DNA of 64,000 nucleotides, taken from NCBI GenBank assembly GCA_045661225.1, contig JAZRFF010000021.1:26924-90923 (forward strand). Reading direction: 5' to 3'. A program made the translations under genes and the position numbers. This document shows, piece after piece, positions 9,493 to 17,800 of the stretch. Every line of letters starts with the position of its first letter. The first letter of the stretch is position 1. The notes beneath the pieces are model-generated. The model did no database searches, was not told the origin of the DNA, and saw only the letters and a program-made list of their open reading frames with translations. Source of the stretch: HGM04593 sp045661225. Lineage in GTDB: Bacteria; Bacteroidota; Bacteroidia; Bacteroidales; Bacteroidaceae.

Positions 9493-10128
9493 ATGGGACT
9501 ATTTGATTTTTTCAGAAAAAAGAAAAACACCGAACGCGTAGGCGGAATGGAGGATTTTATGACCCTTATTCGCGTCTATTATCAGTCGGTGATAGCAGGC
9601 AATATGGGCATAACCAACATCAGTATGCTCCCCGACCTTGCAACCTTCAAGCGCACTCTTAAAGTGCCTACACAAAACAACAAGTTAGGTGTTGCCGAGC
9701 GCAACCGCTGCAAGAAGATGATTGAGCAGATATACGGAATGGACGACAACTTCTTCAAAGAGATTGACTCGTCTATTAAGAAGAACTGCAAGAAGATGCA
9801 GGACGTACAATCATTCCTCTTTGCGTTCCAAGGCTTCAACAACGACCTTATGATGCTTGTCGGCAACCTTATGAAGTGGAAATTCCGCGTTCCGGGTTTT
9901 ATGCACAAGATGCTGCACGCAATGACCGAGAAAATAATCAACGACATCTTCACCAAGAACAACTGGAAGGACGAAGCTACGTTCCGCACAGTCTACGCGG
10001 TGCGTCAGTACAAGGAGAAGCTCGGTTATTCACAAGCGTGGATTACAGAGTACGTCTACAAAATCATTACCCTTGCCAAGAAAGAGCCACGTCCCCAGAT
10101 GGAGGATATGGACGCCGGCAAAAAGTAA
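9493..10128 (+). CDS. Conserved hypothetical protein downstream of yidC
   Basis: A 211-residue soluble protein with no signal peptide. It starts MGLFDFFRKKKN, is mostly helical and basic, and ends in a charged tail. I recognise no catalytic motif. The 6-base spacing to yidC and the terminator right after it show that yidC and this gene form a two-gene operon; a membrane-biogenesis role is only inference from that position. Confidence 0.75.
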   Translation: MGLFDFFRKKKNTERVGGMEDFMTLIRVYYQSVIAGNMGITNISMLPDLATFKRTLKVPTQNNKLGVAERNRCKKMIEQIYGMDDNFFKEIDSSIKKNCKKMQDVQSFLFAFQGFNNDLMMLVGNLMKWKFRVPGFMHKMLHAMTEKIINDIFTKNNWKDEATFRTVYAVRQYKEKLGYSQAWITEYVYKIITLAKKEPRPQMEDMDAGKK

Positions 10129-10133
10129 CATAC

Positions 10134-10165
10134 GAGGGGTGCCCAGTGGGTGCCTCTCTGTTTTT
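10134..10165 (+). terminator. Rho-independent terminator of the yidC operon
   Basis: An 11-bp stem (three G-U pairs) with a 3-base loop spans 10134-10158 and is followed by TGTTTTT. Confidence 0.7.
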
Positions 10166-10265
10166 CAGGCAACCACACCTCTGGCAGCCACACACACAAG
10201 CGGGAGCGCCCCACGCAAACGGAAGCACGCGCACAAAGATTATAACCCAATTACAGAACCACACA

Positions 10266-11183
10266 ATGCTCACATTCAAGCCAATAACACTGCTGTCGGT
10301 AAACGAATTGCTGCCATTTGCCAAGCAATGCCTCACACGCTCGTGCGACTACACACCGGGCAATCTCATTATGTGGGCACGTTTTATGGACTACCGCTAC
10401 GCCATAGAGGGCGACACGCTTTTTATAAAGTGTAAATCGCAGAGCGACCTTCAACAGCAAGCGTTTCTTGCGCCCATAGGCGCACTGCCCGCAGCCAAGG
10501 CCATTGCTCTATTACAAGAATATTGCGACGCAAACGGCGAGAGCCTTACACTGACGGCTGTTCCCGAGCAGATGCTCGACGAGCTGCGTCCCCTGCTCCC
10601 CAACTACACCGTCGAGCCACTCGACAACTGGAGCGACTACATCTACGACGCACAATCCCTTGCCACCCTCAAAGGCAAAGCCCTCAACAAGAAGCGCAAC
10701 CGATACAACAAATTCATAACCGAGAACCCGCAATACACTTACAGCCGCTTCACCACAAAGGATATACCCGAAGTCGCACGTTTCCTTGCCGGTAACCGCG
10801 ATTGTCAGAACCACAGGGAGATGAGTATGCGCTGTTACGAGCAATGGCAGTGTATAGCCACAGTGCGCAACATTCTGCACTACCCCCAACCGGCGGGAGT
10901 ACTGCGCGTCGACGGCAGAATAGCTGCATTCACACTGGGCGAGATTTTCGGCGACACCCTATATGTGCACATCGAAAAGGCCGACCACAGTATCGCCGGC
11001 ACAAGCGAAGCCATAAACCGTTTTTTTGTCAACGACATAACAACGGAGCACCCCGATATTGTATATATAAACCGTGAAGAAGACCTTGGCGACCCGGGCC
11101 TGCGTCAGGTAAAGCGCGCCTACAACCCGACGCTTATGCTTCACCGCTACGAGATTCGCCCGGCATACAACAACGCCGAATAA
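10266..11183 (+). CDS. DUF2156 (GNAT-like) protein
   Basis: A 305-residue cytoplasmic protein. The start at 10266 gives the family N-terminus (MLTFKPITLLSVNELLPFA); longer forms would run back across the previous gene and its terminator. It resembles DUF2156 proteins, which carry two GNAT-like folds related to the C-terminal half of phosphatidylglycerol lysyltransferases. Visible family features are TPGNLIMWARFMDYRYA, the KGKALNKKRNRYNKF segment, and the region GRIAAFTLGEIFGDTLYVHIEKAD with YINREEDLGDPGLRQVK near the end. The acyl acceptor is unknown. The truncated UDG-like copy starts 16 bases after its stop, implying that this gene and the intact UDG gene were once adjacent. Confidence 0.82.
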   Translation: MLTFKPITLLSVNELLPFAKQCLTRSCDYTPGNLIMWARFMDYRYAIEGDTLFIKCKSQSDLQQQAFLAPIGALPAAKAIALLQEYCDANGESLTLTAVPEQMLDELRPLLPNYTVEPLDNWSDYIYDAQSLATLKGKALNKKRNRYNKFITENPQYTYSRFTTKDIPEVARFLAGNRDCQNHREMSMRCYEQWQCIATVRNILHYPQPAGVLRVDGRIAAFTLGEIFGDTLYVHIEKADHSIAGTSEAINRFFVNDITTEHPDIVYINREEDLGDPGLRQVKRAYNPTLMLHRYEIRPAYNNAE

Positions 11184-11198
11184 AGGCTCCACAGCACT

Positions 11199-11345
11199 AT
11201 GAACGTCGAAAAACACCCATTGGAGCCGTTCCTGCCGCAGAATGCACGCATTTTAATGCTCGGCAGTTTTCCGCCGCCAAAGGCACGGTGGTCAATGGAA
11301 TTTTTCTATCCTAATTGGATAAATAAAACTATTGTAAAAGTATAA
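11199..11345 (+). pseudogene. Truncated 5' copy of the UDG-like gene
   Basis: Forty-eight codons starting at ATG 11199. From base 11207 to 11323 the sequence matches 12743-12859 with only two differences, then diverges abruptly and reaches a stop after eight foreign codons. It keeps the glycosylase motif MLGSFPPPKARW but lacks everything beyond the FFYPNWI segment, so it cannot be an enzyme. The first codons differ from the intact gene (MNVEKHP versus MPITEKHP). It looks like the original 5' end of the gene, displaced from its 3' part by an insertion. Confidence 0.9.
11207..11323 (+). repeat. 117-bp direct repeat, copy 1 (UDG 5' end)
   Basis: Partner of 12743-12859; 115 of 117 bases are identical. 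The two copies bracket a 1.4-kb AT-rich insert. Confidence 0.92.
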
Positions 11346-11367
11346 AAACTATACAAATTGCCCTATA

Positions 11368-11407
11368 AATAAAATAGCACAAAGACTAGTCTTTGTGCTA
11401 TTTTATT
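11368..11407. terminator. Bidirectional palindromic terminator inside the insert
   Basis: A perfect 40-base palindrome centred on ACTAGT with A-rich and T-rich outer arms, placed between the truncated plus-strand UDG copy and the end of the minus-strand WG-repeat remnant. Confidence 0.75.
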
Positions 11408-11443
11408 ATAAGAATCCTATTTACTACAACAGAAATGCTCAAT

Positions 11444-11656
11444 TTAAAAAGGAAGTCCATCTTCATTGTCACATTCCAACGTATTGCCTTCGGTATCGAT
11501 TGTAGAACATTCACCATCAAGCCAAACAGTTGCTTTGCCGTTACGGAAAGTTTCGCAGCAATCATATTTGCACGCTATTATCAATTCATTCTGTTCATTG
11601 ATATAGCCTGTTTTGTGGAAATATCTGAAATTTGGCACAGTCGCAGTTTTTTTTCA
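11444..11656 (-). pseudogene. WG-repeat protein remnant
   Basis: About 64 codons that read as one and a half WG (KWG) repeats: KTGYINEQNELIIACKYD, then an FRNGKATVWLDGE segment and IDTEGNTL. Only a GTG could serve as start (11638), and an in-frame stop lies 15 bases upstream of it, so the N-terminal repeats are missing. WG-repeat proteins normally carry many such units. This is a 3' fragment carried in the insert, not a complete gene. Confidence 0.6.
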
Positions 11657-11723
11657 AAAAAGTTACTCCAAAAAATGAATTTTTCTCCTTTGTCTACTAT
11701 ATTATGCCGTAAAATTAAAGAAT

Positions 11724-12317
11724 ATGGCAAAAAGAAGATTTAAATCCCTCTCACAGACAGGGTGTCTGGAGTGGATAAAGGCAGAACGTGAGTATGAGGA
11801 GTTGTTGCAGACTATCTGGAGTGTTACGAATAATTTTATAGGTTACTCTATGATTGTTGCGTTTATATGGTTTGGGGTGTCGCACGGTTATTGGAACACT
11901 ATACAAATGCGCGTTTTCTGCATTGCGGCGGTGGTATATTTCCTGAGCAAATACCTCTATTATCCCCTTGTCAAGGATATTATGTGGACTGAATTGAAAG
12001 AGGGTGGGGGGCAGGAGACGTTTGTAAGTTTTCTTGGTTGTTTCGAGGTGCTGTATGGGCGTTTTAATGGCGATGGCTGTTACAGCTTTTTTAGTCTCTT
12101 CTACATTCCGTTGGTTCCTCTTGGCAGGTATCAACTCTATGCCAACAGAAGAATGATACAATTAGGTGATGCCAAATATTATTATCATACCTTCAAATTC
12201 TGTTGGAGAGAGATTCTTTATGTGTATTTGAAGAACTGGAGTTTTGCTGCTATGGTGTTTTCTGCAATTTCCGGTATTCTTTCGGGCGGTTGGCTCATTC
12301 CTTATTTTGCCGGCTAA
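11724..12317 (+). CDS. Hypothetical membrane protein in the insert
   Basis: A 197-residue protein with no recognised family. It starts with a basic segment (MAKRRFKSLSQ), then shows two adjacent hydrophobic helices (about residues 38-58 and 62-82), a moderately hydrophobic centre (SFFSLFYIPLVPLGRYQLY) and a hydrophobic C-terminal helix (about 172-195). The composition is clearly AT-richer than the flanking chromosomal genes. It lies within the segment bracketed by the 117-bp repeats, so it was probably acquired with it. Confidence 0.6.
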   Translation: MAKRRFKSLSQTGCLEWIKAEREYEELLQTIWSVTNNFIGYSMIVAFIWFGVSHGYWNTIQMRVFCIAAVVYFLSKYLYYPLVKDIMWTELKEGGGQETFVSFLGCFEVLYGRFNGDGCYSFFSLFYIPLVPLGRYQLYANRRMIQLGDAKYYYHTFKFCWREILYVYLKNWSFAAMVFSAISGILSGGWLIPYFAG

Positions 12318-12373
12318 TAAGATGCAAATACCGCAGCTTGGTTTCCTTTGTTGTATGTGTTAATGTTGATTAT

Positions 12374-12595
12374 ATGAGATTTACATTCAAGAACATAGTC
12401 AAGTGTTTGATTTTCTACACAACTGCATTAATGTTGTGTTACACAATTGGTGTCTTGCTCTATGGTTGCAGTTTCACGTTTTTGTGTTGCTGGTTTGCTG
12501 TTCTGATACCTCTTCTTGCTGTTACATTTTTTATGTGCAAAGGGAAAACTGTAAAACAGTTCAAGGAGTTCACTGGTATTGACCTTGACCATTGA
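12374..12595 (+). CDS. Small hypothetical membrane protein in the insert
   Basis: A 73-residue reading frame starting at ATG 12374: a short basic N-terminus (MRFTFKNIVK), two hydrophobic helices separated by a short cysteine-containing turn, and a polar tail (KQFKEFTGIDLDH). It begins 56 bases after the previous membrane gene and shares its AT-rich composition. No family recognised; a two-gene acquired unit is inference. Confidence 0.45.
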   Translation: MRFTFKNIVKCLIFYTTALMLCYTIGVLLYGCSFTFLCCWFAVLIPLLAVTFFMCKGKTVKQFKEFTGIDLDH

Positions 12596-12731
12596 TGATA
12601 TATGGCTCCGGGTGTTTTATTTAGTAGAACTTGGCATTATTTTAACAACAATATAAATAATCATATGAGAGAAGTTGTTCTCTTGCATAAAAAGTTTACC
12701 TTTGGCATAGAAATCCAAAATCCGTAAAAAG

Positions 12732-13328
12732 ATGCCGATTACCGAAAAACACCCATTGGAACCGTTCCTGCCGCAGAATGCACGCATTTTAATGCTCGGC
12801 AGTTTTCCGCCGCCAAAAGCACGGTGGTCAATGGAATTTTTCTATCCTAATTGGATAAACGACTGCTGGAGAATTCAGGGCTTAATATTCTTCGGCAACA
12901 AACACTATTTCGAGGTTGCGGGCGAAAAACGCTTCGACAAAGAGAAGATTGAGAAATTCTGTCGTTTACAAGGAATAGCACTTTACGACACAGCCAACGA
13001 GGTGCGCCGTCTGAAAGAGAATGCGTCGGATAAATTTTTAGAGGTCGTTTCCCCTACCGACATTGAAGCTCTTATAACGGCACTGCCGCATTGCACAGCA
13101 ATTGTTGCCACCGGACAAAAGGCTATAGACACAATTACCGGCACATTCAGCTGCACGGAACCCGCCATAGGCAATTACACCACAATCACCGTCGGCACAA
13201 GAGAGATGCACCTTTGGCGTATGCCATCGACGTCACGGGCCTACCCGCTTGCGCTCGAGAAAAAAGCCGACTGTTACCGCAAGATGCTGCAACAAGAGCA
13301 CATTATACCCCTTCAGTCCAAGCCTTAG
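12732..13328 (+). CDS. Uracil-DNA glycosylase superfamily protein (Mug-like)
   Basis: A 198-residue protein of the UDG superfamily. The N-terminal motif ILMLGSFPPPKARW (residues 19-32) corresponds to the active-site GxxPG/GSFPS loop, FFYPNWINDCWRI (36-48) to the uracil-pocket segment, and WRMPSTSRAYP (about 162-172) to the minor-groove intercalation loop. Such enzymes remove uracil or mismatched bases from DNA in base-excision repair. The family subgroup is uncertain. Its first 43 codons are almost identical to the truncated copy at 11199, and its upstream DNA belongs to the insert, so the present promoter and start codon context are not the ancestral ones. Confidence 0.82.
   Translation: MPITEKHPLEPFLPQNARILMLGSFPPPKARWSMEFFYPNWINDCWRIQGLIFFGNKHYFEVAGEKRFDKEKIEKFCRLQGIALYDTANEVRRLKENASDKFLEVVSPTDIEALITALPHCTAIVATGQKAIDTITGTFSCTEPAIGNYTTITVGTREMHLWRMPSTSRAYPLALEKKADCYRKMLQQEHIIPLQSKP
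12743..12859 (+). repeat. 117-bp direct repeat, copy 2 (inside the intact UDG gene)
   Basis: Partner of 11207-11323, with two mismatches (third-position G/A changes). Confidence 0.92.
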
Positions 13329-13505
13329 CGAGTCGCTGAAGTTCGCGGGGTAGCTGCTCCAGTCCCAATAGTAGCTTGTGCCCGAGAGTGTTTAACACCC
13401 CACACGACAATCGGCAGAAGAAGCCACACAACGTAACAGTCTTATAAAAAACACACGCGTTTCCCGAATTTATTTTTATATTTGCCTGCCGGCAGATATA
13501 CGGCG

Positions 13506-13571
13506 GCACTCGCTGTGAAAAATAATCAAGCAAACTTGTTATTTCTCGCTCGTTTGTTTTTTATCTTTGCA
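13506..13571 (+). repeat. Dispersed element copy carrying a -7 box
   Basis: Begins GCACTCGCTGTGAAA and ends with the promoter-like TATCTTTGCA. It aligns over its whole length with 61474-61537 upstream of the fucosidase gene; both contain a CAAGCAA-type core followed by CGCTCRTTTGTT. Confidence 0.7.
13562..13569 (+). promoter_or_regulatory. -7 promoter box for the small C10 peptidase
   Basis: TATCTTTG, an exact TAnnTTTG match, 16 bases before the ATG; the box is the 3' end of a dispersed repeat. Confidence 0.65.
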
Positions 13572-13585
13572 CCAAACAAAAAACT

Positions 13586-14533
13586 ATGAAAAAATCAACA
13601 ATTGCGCTCTTTGCGCTCTTTATCACACTGCTGCAAAGCACCCCTTTGTCGGCACAGACAGCGAAAGGCCCGGCAACAGAGGCCGAGTACGGTAACATTG
13701 TTGTCTACCTTAACACAGCACCGTGGGGGCAGAACGCGCCTTACAACAACCTCTGCTTCACCGGCAACGGCAGTAAAGCAAAAACAGGCTGTGTGCCAAC
13801 CGCATACGCCATACTTATGCACTACCACAAGTGGCCCGTCAGCGCAAACGAGGTGAAAGTATACCATTCGGCTACAGGCGAGAGCTATACGCTGGGGCAC
13901 GAATATGACTGGGAGAACATGTTGCAGGATTACCGCAACGGCTACACCGACGAGCAAGCCACAGCCGTAGCCACACTTATGCGCGACATTGGGCACGCCT
14001 ATCAGGTAGCCTACGGCACCGGCAGCACCGGTTCGGGTGCAGGCGGCGAGGGTGCAGGCAAGCTCATCGACGTATTCAAGTACAAGAGCGAATCGCCTAA
14101 TGTATCATCGTTTACAATGGGCACAAGCCGCGACGTGCTTAACAACGACGCCTTGTGGGTACAATACATAAAAGAGAGCCTCGACGCAGGCTGCCCCATT
14201 CCCTACTCATCATCGACAAAGAGCGGCGGTCGTCACATATTTATCCTTGACGGGTACACCGACAACGGCTACTTTCACTTCAACTGGGGCTGGGGCGACA
14301 ACAGTAACGGTTGGTTCAAACTCGACAATATGACCCCCGACGCATACAGCGACTACTCAAAATCGCACAGGGCATACTTTATGCTCAAGCCCGACCGCCC
14401 CGAGACAAGCATTCACGAGACAGACGGACAGAAAGCAGCCTCATCGGCCACATACGACCTCAAAGGCAACGTCATAGAAACACCCGACAAAGGCATTTAC
14501 ATAAAAAACGGGAAAAAGATATTCATAAAATAA
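13586..14533 (+). CDS. C10-family cysteine peptidase without a propeptide
   Basis: A 315-residue exported relative of streptopain (SpeB). After the signal peptide (cleaved near SAQ, residue 24) the catalytic domain starts at once: LNTAPWGQNAPYNN, catalytic Cys69 in TGCVPTAYA, catalytic His217 in GRHIFILDGY, and the FHFNWGWG motif. C10 enzymes usually carry a propeptide of about 120 residues that keeps them inactive; none is present here. The C-terminus (YDLKGNVIETPDKGIYIKNG, then KK) matches the sorting-type tail seen on many exported Bacteroidales proteins and also ends the giant protein that follows. It likely degrades host or dietary proteins outside the cell. Confidence 0.9.
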   Translation: MKKSTIALFALFITLLQSTPLSAQTAKGPATEAEYGNIVVYLNTAPWGQNAPYNNLCFTGNGSKAKTGCVPTAYAILMHYHKWPVSANEVKVYHSATGESYTLGHEYDWENMLQDYRNGYTDEQATAVATLMRDIGHAYQVAYGTGSTGSGAGGEGAGKLIDVFKYKSESPNVSSFTMGTSRDVLNNDALWVQYIKESLDAGCPIPYSSSTKSGGRHIFILDGYTDNGYFHFNWGWGDNSNGWFKLDNMTPDAYSDYSKSHRAYFMLKPDRPETSIHETDGQKAASSATYDLKGNVIETPDKGIYIKNGKKIFIK

Positions 14534-14552
14534 CCCGACCGCAAATTTACCG

Positions 14553-14587
14553 GACAGCAGACAAGATTTTGCCTGCTGTCTTTTTTT
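14553..14587 (+). terminator. Rho-independent terminator of the small C10 peptidase gene
   Basis: Eight-base arms GACAGCAG and CTGCTGTC (14553-14560 and 14573-14580) followed directly by seven Ts. Confidence 0.8.
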
Positions 14588-14833
14588 CTGACACAACAAG
14601 CCCGGGCTATACCGTTGAATGTACCCGCAGAAATTTACAGCCTCGCATTTACACACAAGGCGGGGAACACCCTTTCAATTGCCAACGCCTGTTGTGTCAC
14701 CCTCTTGCGGTGACATAATCGATGAGAAAAAACGCCGGCAATCGGTCATCAGGGTACAAAAAAAAACGGCTCCACCTTCACAAACAAAATGTCAATAATA
14801 CAAAAAAATACATAATATTATAAATATTATGAC

Positions 14834-14841
14834 TATATTTG
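14834..14841 (+). promoter_or_regulatory. -7 promoter box for the giant peptidase-sialidase gene
   Basis: TATATTTG, an exact TAnnTTTG match. Transcription should begin near 14848, which rules out the TTG start inside the box and favours ATG 14881 (or, less likely, 14851). Confidence 0.65.
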
Positions 14842-14880
14842 CAAAATACTATGCTATGCAAAATAAGTAAACCATTTTAT

Positions 14881-17800
14881 ATGAAAAACATTTTAAAGGC
14901 TTTATTGCTAATTTTGGGCGTAGTGCTGTCAAGCACAAGCGCACAGGCACAGGTCATCACAGCCGAACGTGCCAAGGAAATTGCCAACACATTCTTCGCG
15001 TCGGGAGCACAAAAAAGTGCCGCCGCACGCACAATGGCAGTACAAGAGAAGAGCCTCGACAACAACGTATTGTCCGAGGAGAGTAACGACAACGAGGCAC
15101 CCACCTATCACGTGCTAACAGCAGCCGACGGCAAGGGCTTCATCATTGTGTCGGGCGAGGAGATTGAGAACCCCATCATCGGTTACTCATTCGACAGCGA
15201 GTTTATCACCGACGGCGAACAACCCGCCGGCCTTGTCGACTACCTTGCCAACATTGACGCTGAGATTCGTGCCTTGCGCGAGTATAAAGCAGCCAACCCG
15301 CAAAAATCAGCAGCGCGCACTGCAATGCAACGCACAAACTACAATGCCACCTCAATGGGCGAACAGGTAGTATTGCTCGAAACTGCAAAATGGGGACAGA
15401 ACGCACCTTTCAACGCTCAGTGCTGGACCACTGCAGAACACACAACACAAGCAAAAACAGGTTGTGTTCCCACAGCATTTGCCATTATAATGCGTTACCA
15501 CGAATGGCCGATAGTTGGTACAGGCGCAATACAAGACTGTCAAGATGCGGTATTACCATATACCTATTACGACAATAGAACATACGACTACAGCAAGATG
15601 CCGCTTGTTTACGACGGCAACTGGACCGCAGAACAACAGAACGAGGTTGCCAAGCTTATGTCACACTTAGGACACGCTTTCGGAGCCAGCTATAGTACCG
15701 GTTCAACTGAGGTTAATATGAGTAATACGCTGACAACAGCGACTAAAAACTATTTCAATTACAAAGATTGTTCCATCTCGAACCAGTATGACAATGGAAG
15801 TCTGGCCGATTTTACCGAATGGAAAAACAAACTGAAGAACAGTCTCGACAACAACTGCCCCGTTCCTTATGGAGCAAACAACATTGGTTCGGGTACTGTT
15901 GACGCAAGACATATGTTTGTTGTCGATGGTTATACCGCCGATGATTATTTCCACTTTAACTTCGGCTGGAACGGCGGAAGCAACGGCTGGTACAAGTTAG
16001 ATGCAGTTACAGTAGGTTACTCTTGGAGTGATGATGCCAATGGATACACATCAAAGCACCAGGCGTTCTTTAATTTAACTCCCAACAAAGTTGAATATCC
16101 TGTAAGCGTATCGGTTAGTCCGGCCGATGCAGGTACCGTTTCAATCAACGGAGGTGAGGCGTCAGCCACAATTAACGCTAATTACTACGAGGGACAGAAC
16201 ATCACACTGCGTACAACCAACAACAGCGGCTACACCTTCTCGCACTGGAGCAAAAACGGCGAGGTTATTAGCGAGCAGGAAACCTGCACCGTAAAGGTAG
16301 GTACCGACGCTAACAATTATGTAGCCAACTACAACGCAATATCGACAACCGAGACCATTGACGTTACAGTAACTTACGACAGCACAATGGGTTCTGTAAC
16401 ATACGGCGGAAACACCGTCGGAACAAGCATTGCACCCTACAAATATTCCGAAGTTACACTCACTGCCACCGCTAAGGACGGTTGTATGTTCACCGGCTGG
16501 ACAGTTGCCAACGGTACCGAGACCACAAAATACACCACAACCGACATCACCTTCATTGCTAAAAACAGCATAGAAGTTACTGCAAACTTCGCATTGGCAG
16601 GCGGAGAGTACAGTATGCTCAAAGACAACATTAAGGTATCAGGTGATGTACGCAACAACATTTACAGCACTTGGACATACGATATTGAAAAAGACCCAAG
16701 CAAGCCTGCCGCAATAGAATTGAAAACCACAAACGGGTCGACAGAAGTTTGCGCATTAGCATCTACATCTAACCGTTTTTATGCTGGAGCTTACAATGCC
16801 GCAGGAAGCAGATATTCAAACATAACCTACACTCTGACTGCTCCCGAAGGCTTTGTAATCACAGGATATAAATTAACCTATGTTGTACAAGCGTCATACA
16901 CAGGTCAGGTAACCGTTGCCAACAGTTCCGGCTCGCAGACACCTAATGACACCAAAAGCCACGAACTTGAATATAAATACACTCCGGAAAATGGTTCCAC
17001 AAGCAATGGAGTAAAGTCGACAACGTTTACAATGTCAACAACCGCTGCTGCCACGCCTTATGTTACCGTAACAGGTTTTACCGTAAATGTGCTGAGCGAT
17101 TCAGCCACAGGCGGTGGTACAACCGAACCCGAGACACCAACAACCTACACCGTTAGCGTTACAGCAACCGAGGGTGGTAGTGCTTATATTGGTACAGGTA
17201 CATCGGCTACCGTTACAGCCGGTAACAGCGTTAAGTTGACAGCAACAGCGAACGACGGTTACACATTCGACGGTTGGTACAATGGTGCAACCAAGGTAAG
17301 CGACGACTTGCAATATACCTTTACTCCAACTGCAAGCGGCACATACCAAGCAAAGTTCACAGCCAATGCTACCCCCGAGGAGCCGGGAGAAACAACCGGC
17401 AAGACCCTGAATGTCACATTCAGCGGTAATGATGATTGGACAAGATACGACGGTAGTAACATTGGAACAGAATCTTGGGCTTTCAAGGCTGTAACAAAAA
17501 CAACACCCGCGGTTACCGTTCAAGTGAATGGCACTAAAAACAACCTTGGTTTTAGTACTATAAACGACGTTAAACACCCATACCTGTACAAAGGCACAAA
17601 CTTTGTAATTACAATCCCTGAGCCTTACAAAATTACAGGCTACAAACTGACAGTAAAGGGTAATAACTTTGTGAGTGGTACATATACCTACACCACAGGT
17701 GCAACAACAACCGGAACTGGAACAATTACCCAGAATAACGTTGAACAAACTGTCTCTGCAACAGGACTTGACACCAATACAATCAACATCAATGTAGCCG

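Larger units (their letters stand above)
14534..14880 (+). other. Intergenic region between the two C10 peptidase genes
   Basis: Holds a terminator at its start and a -7 box near its end. The 230 bases between them contain no reading frame or repeat that I can support. Confidence 0.6.

Noticed and set aside
9876..10265. Longer form of the DUF2156 protein starting inside the previous gene
   Set aside because: It would run in another frame across the upstream gene and its terminator; the family N-terminus begins at 10266.
11324..12742. Insertion sequence in the UDG locus
   Set aside because: No transposase or terminal inverted repeats were found in the insert; the flanking repeats are UDG gene sequence.
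14839..14880. Longer N-terminus of the giant protein from a TTG or from ATG 14851
   Set aside because: The TTG lies in the -7 box and the extra residues precede a complete signal peptide starting at 14881.
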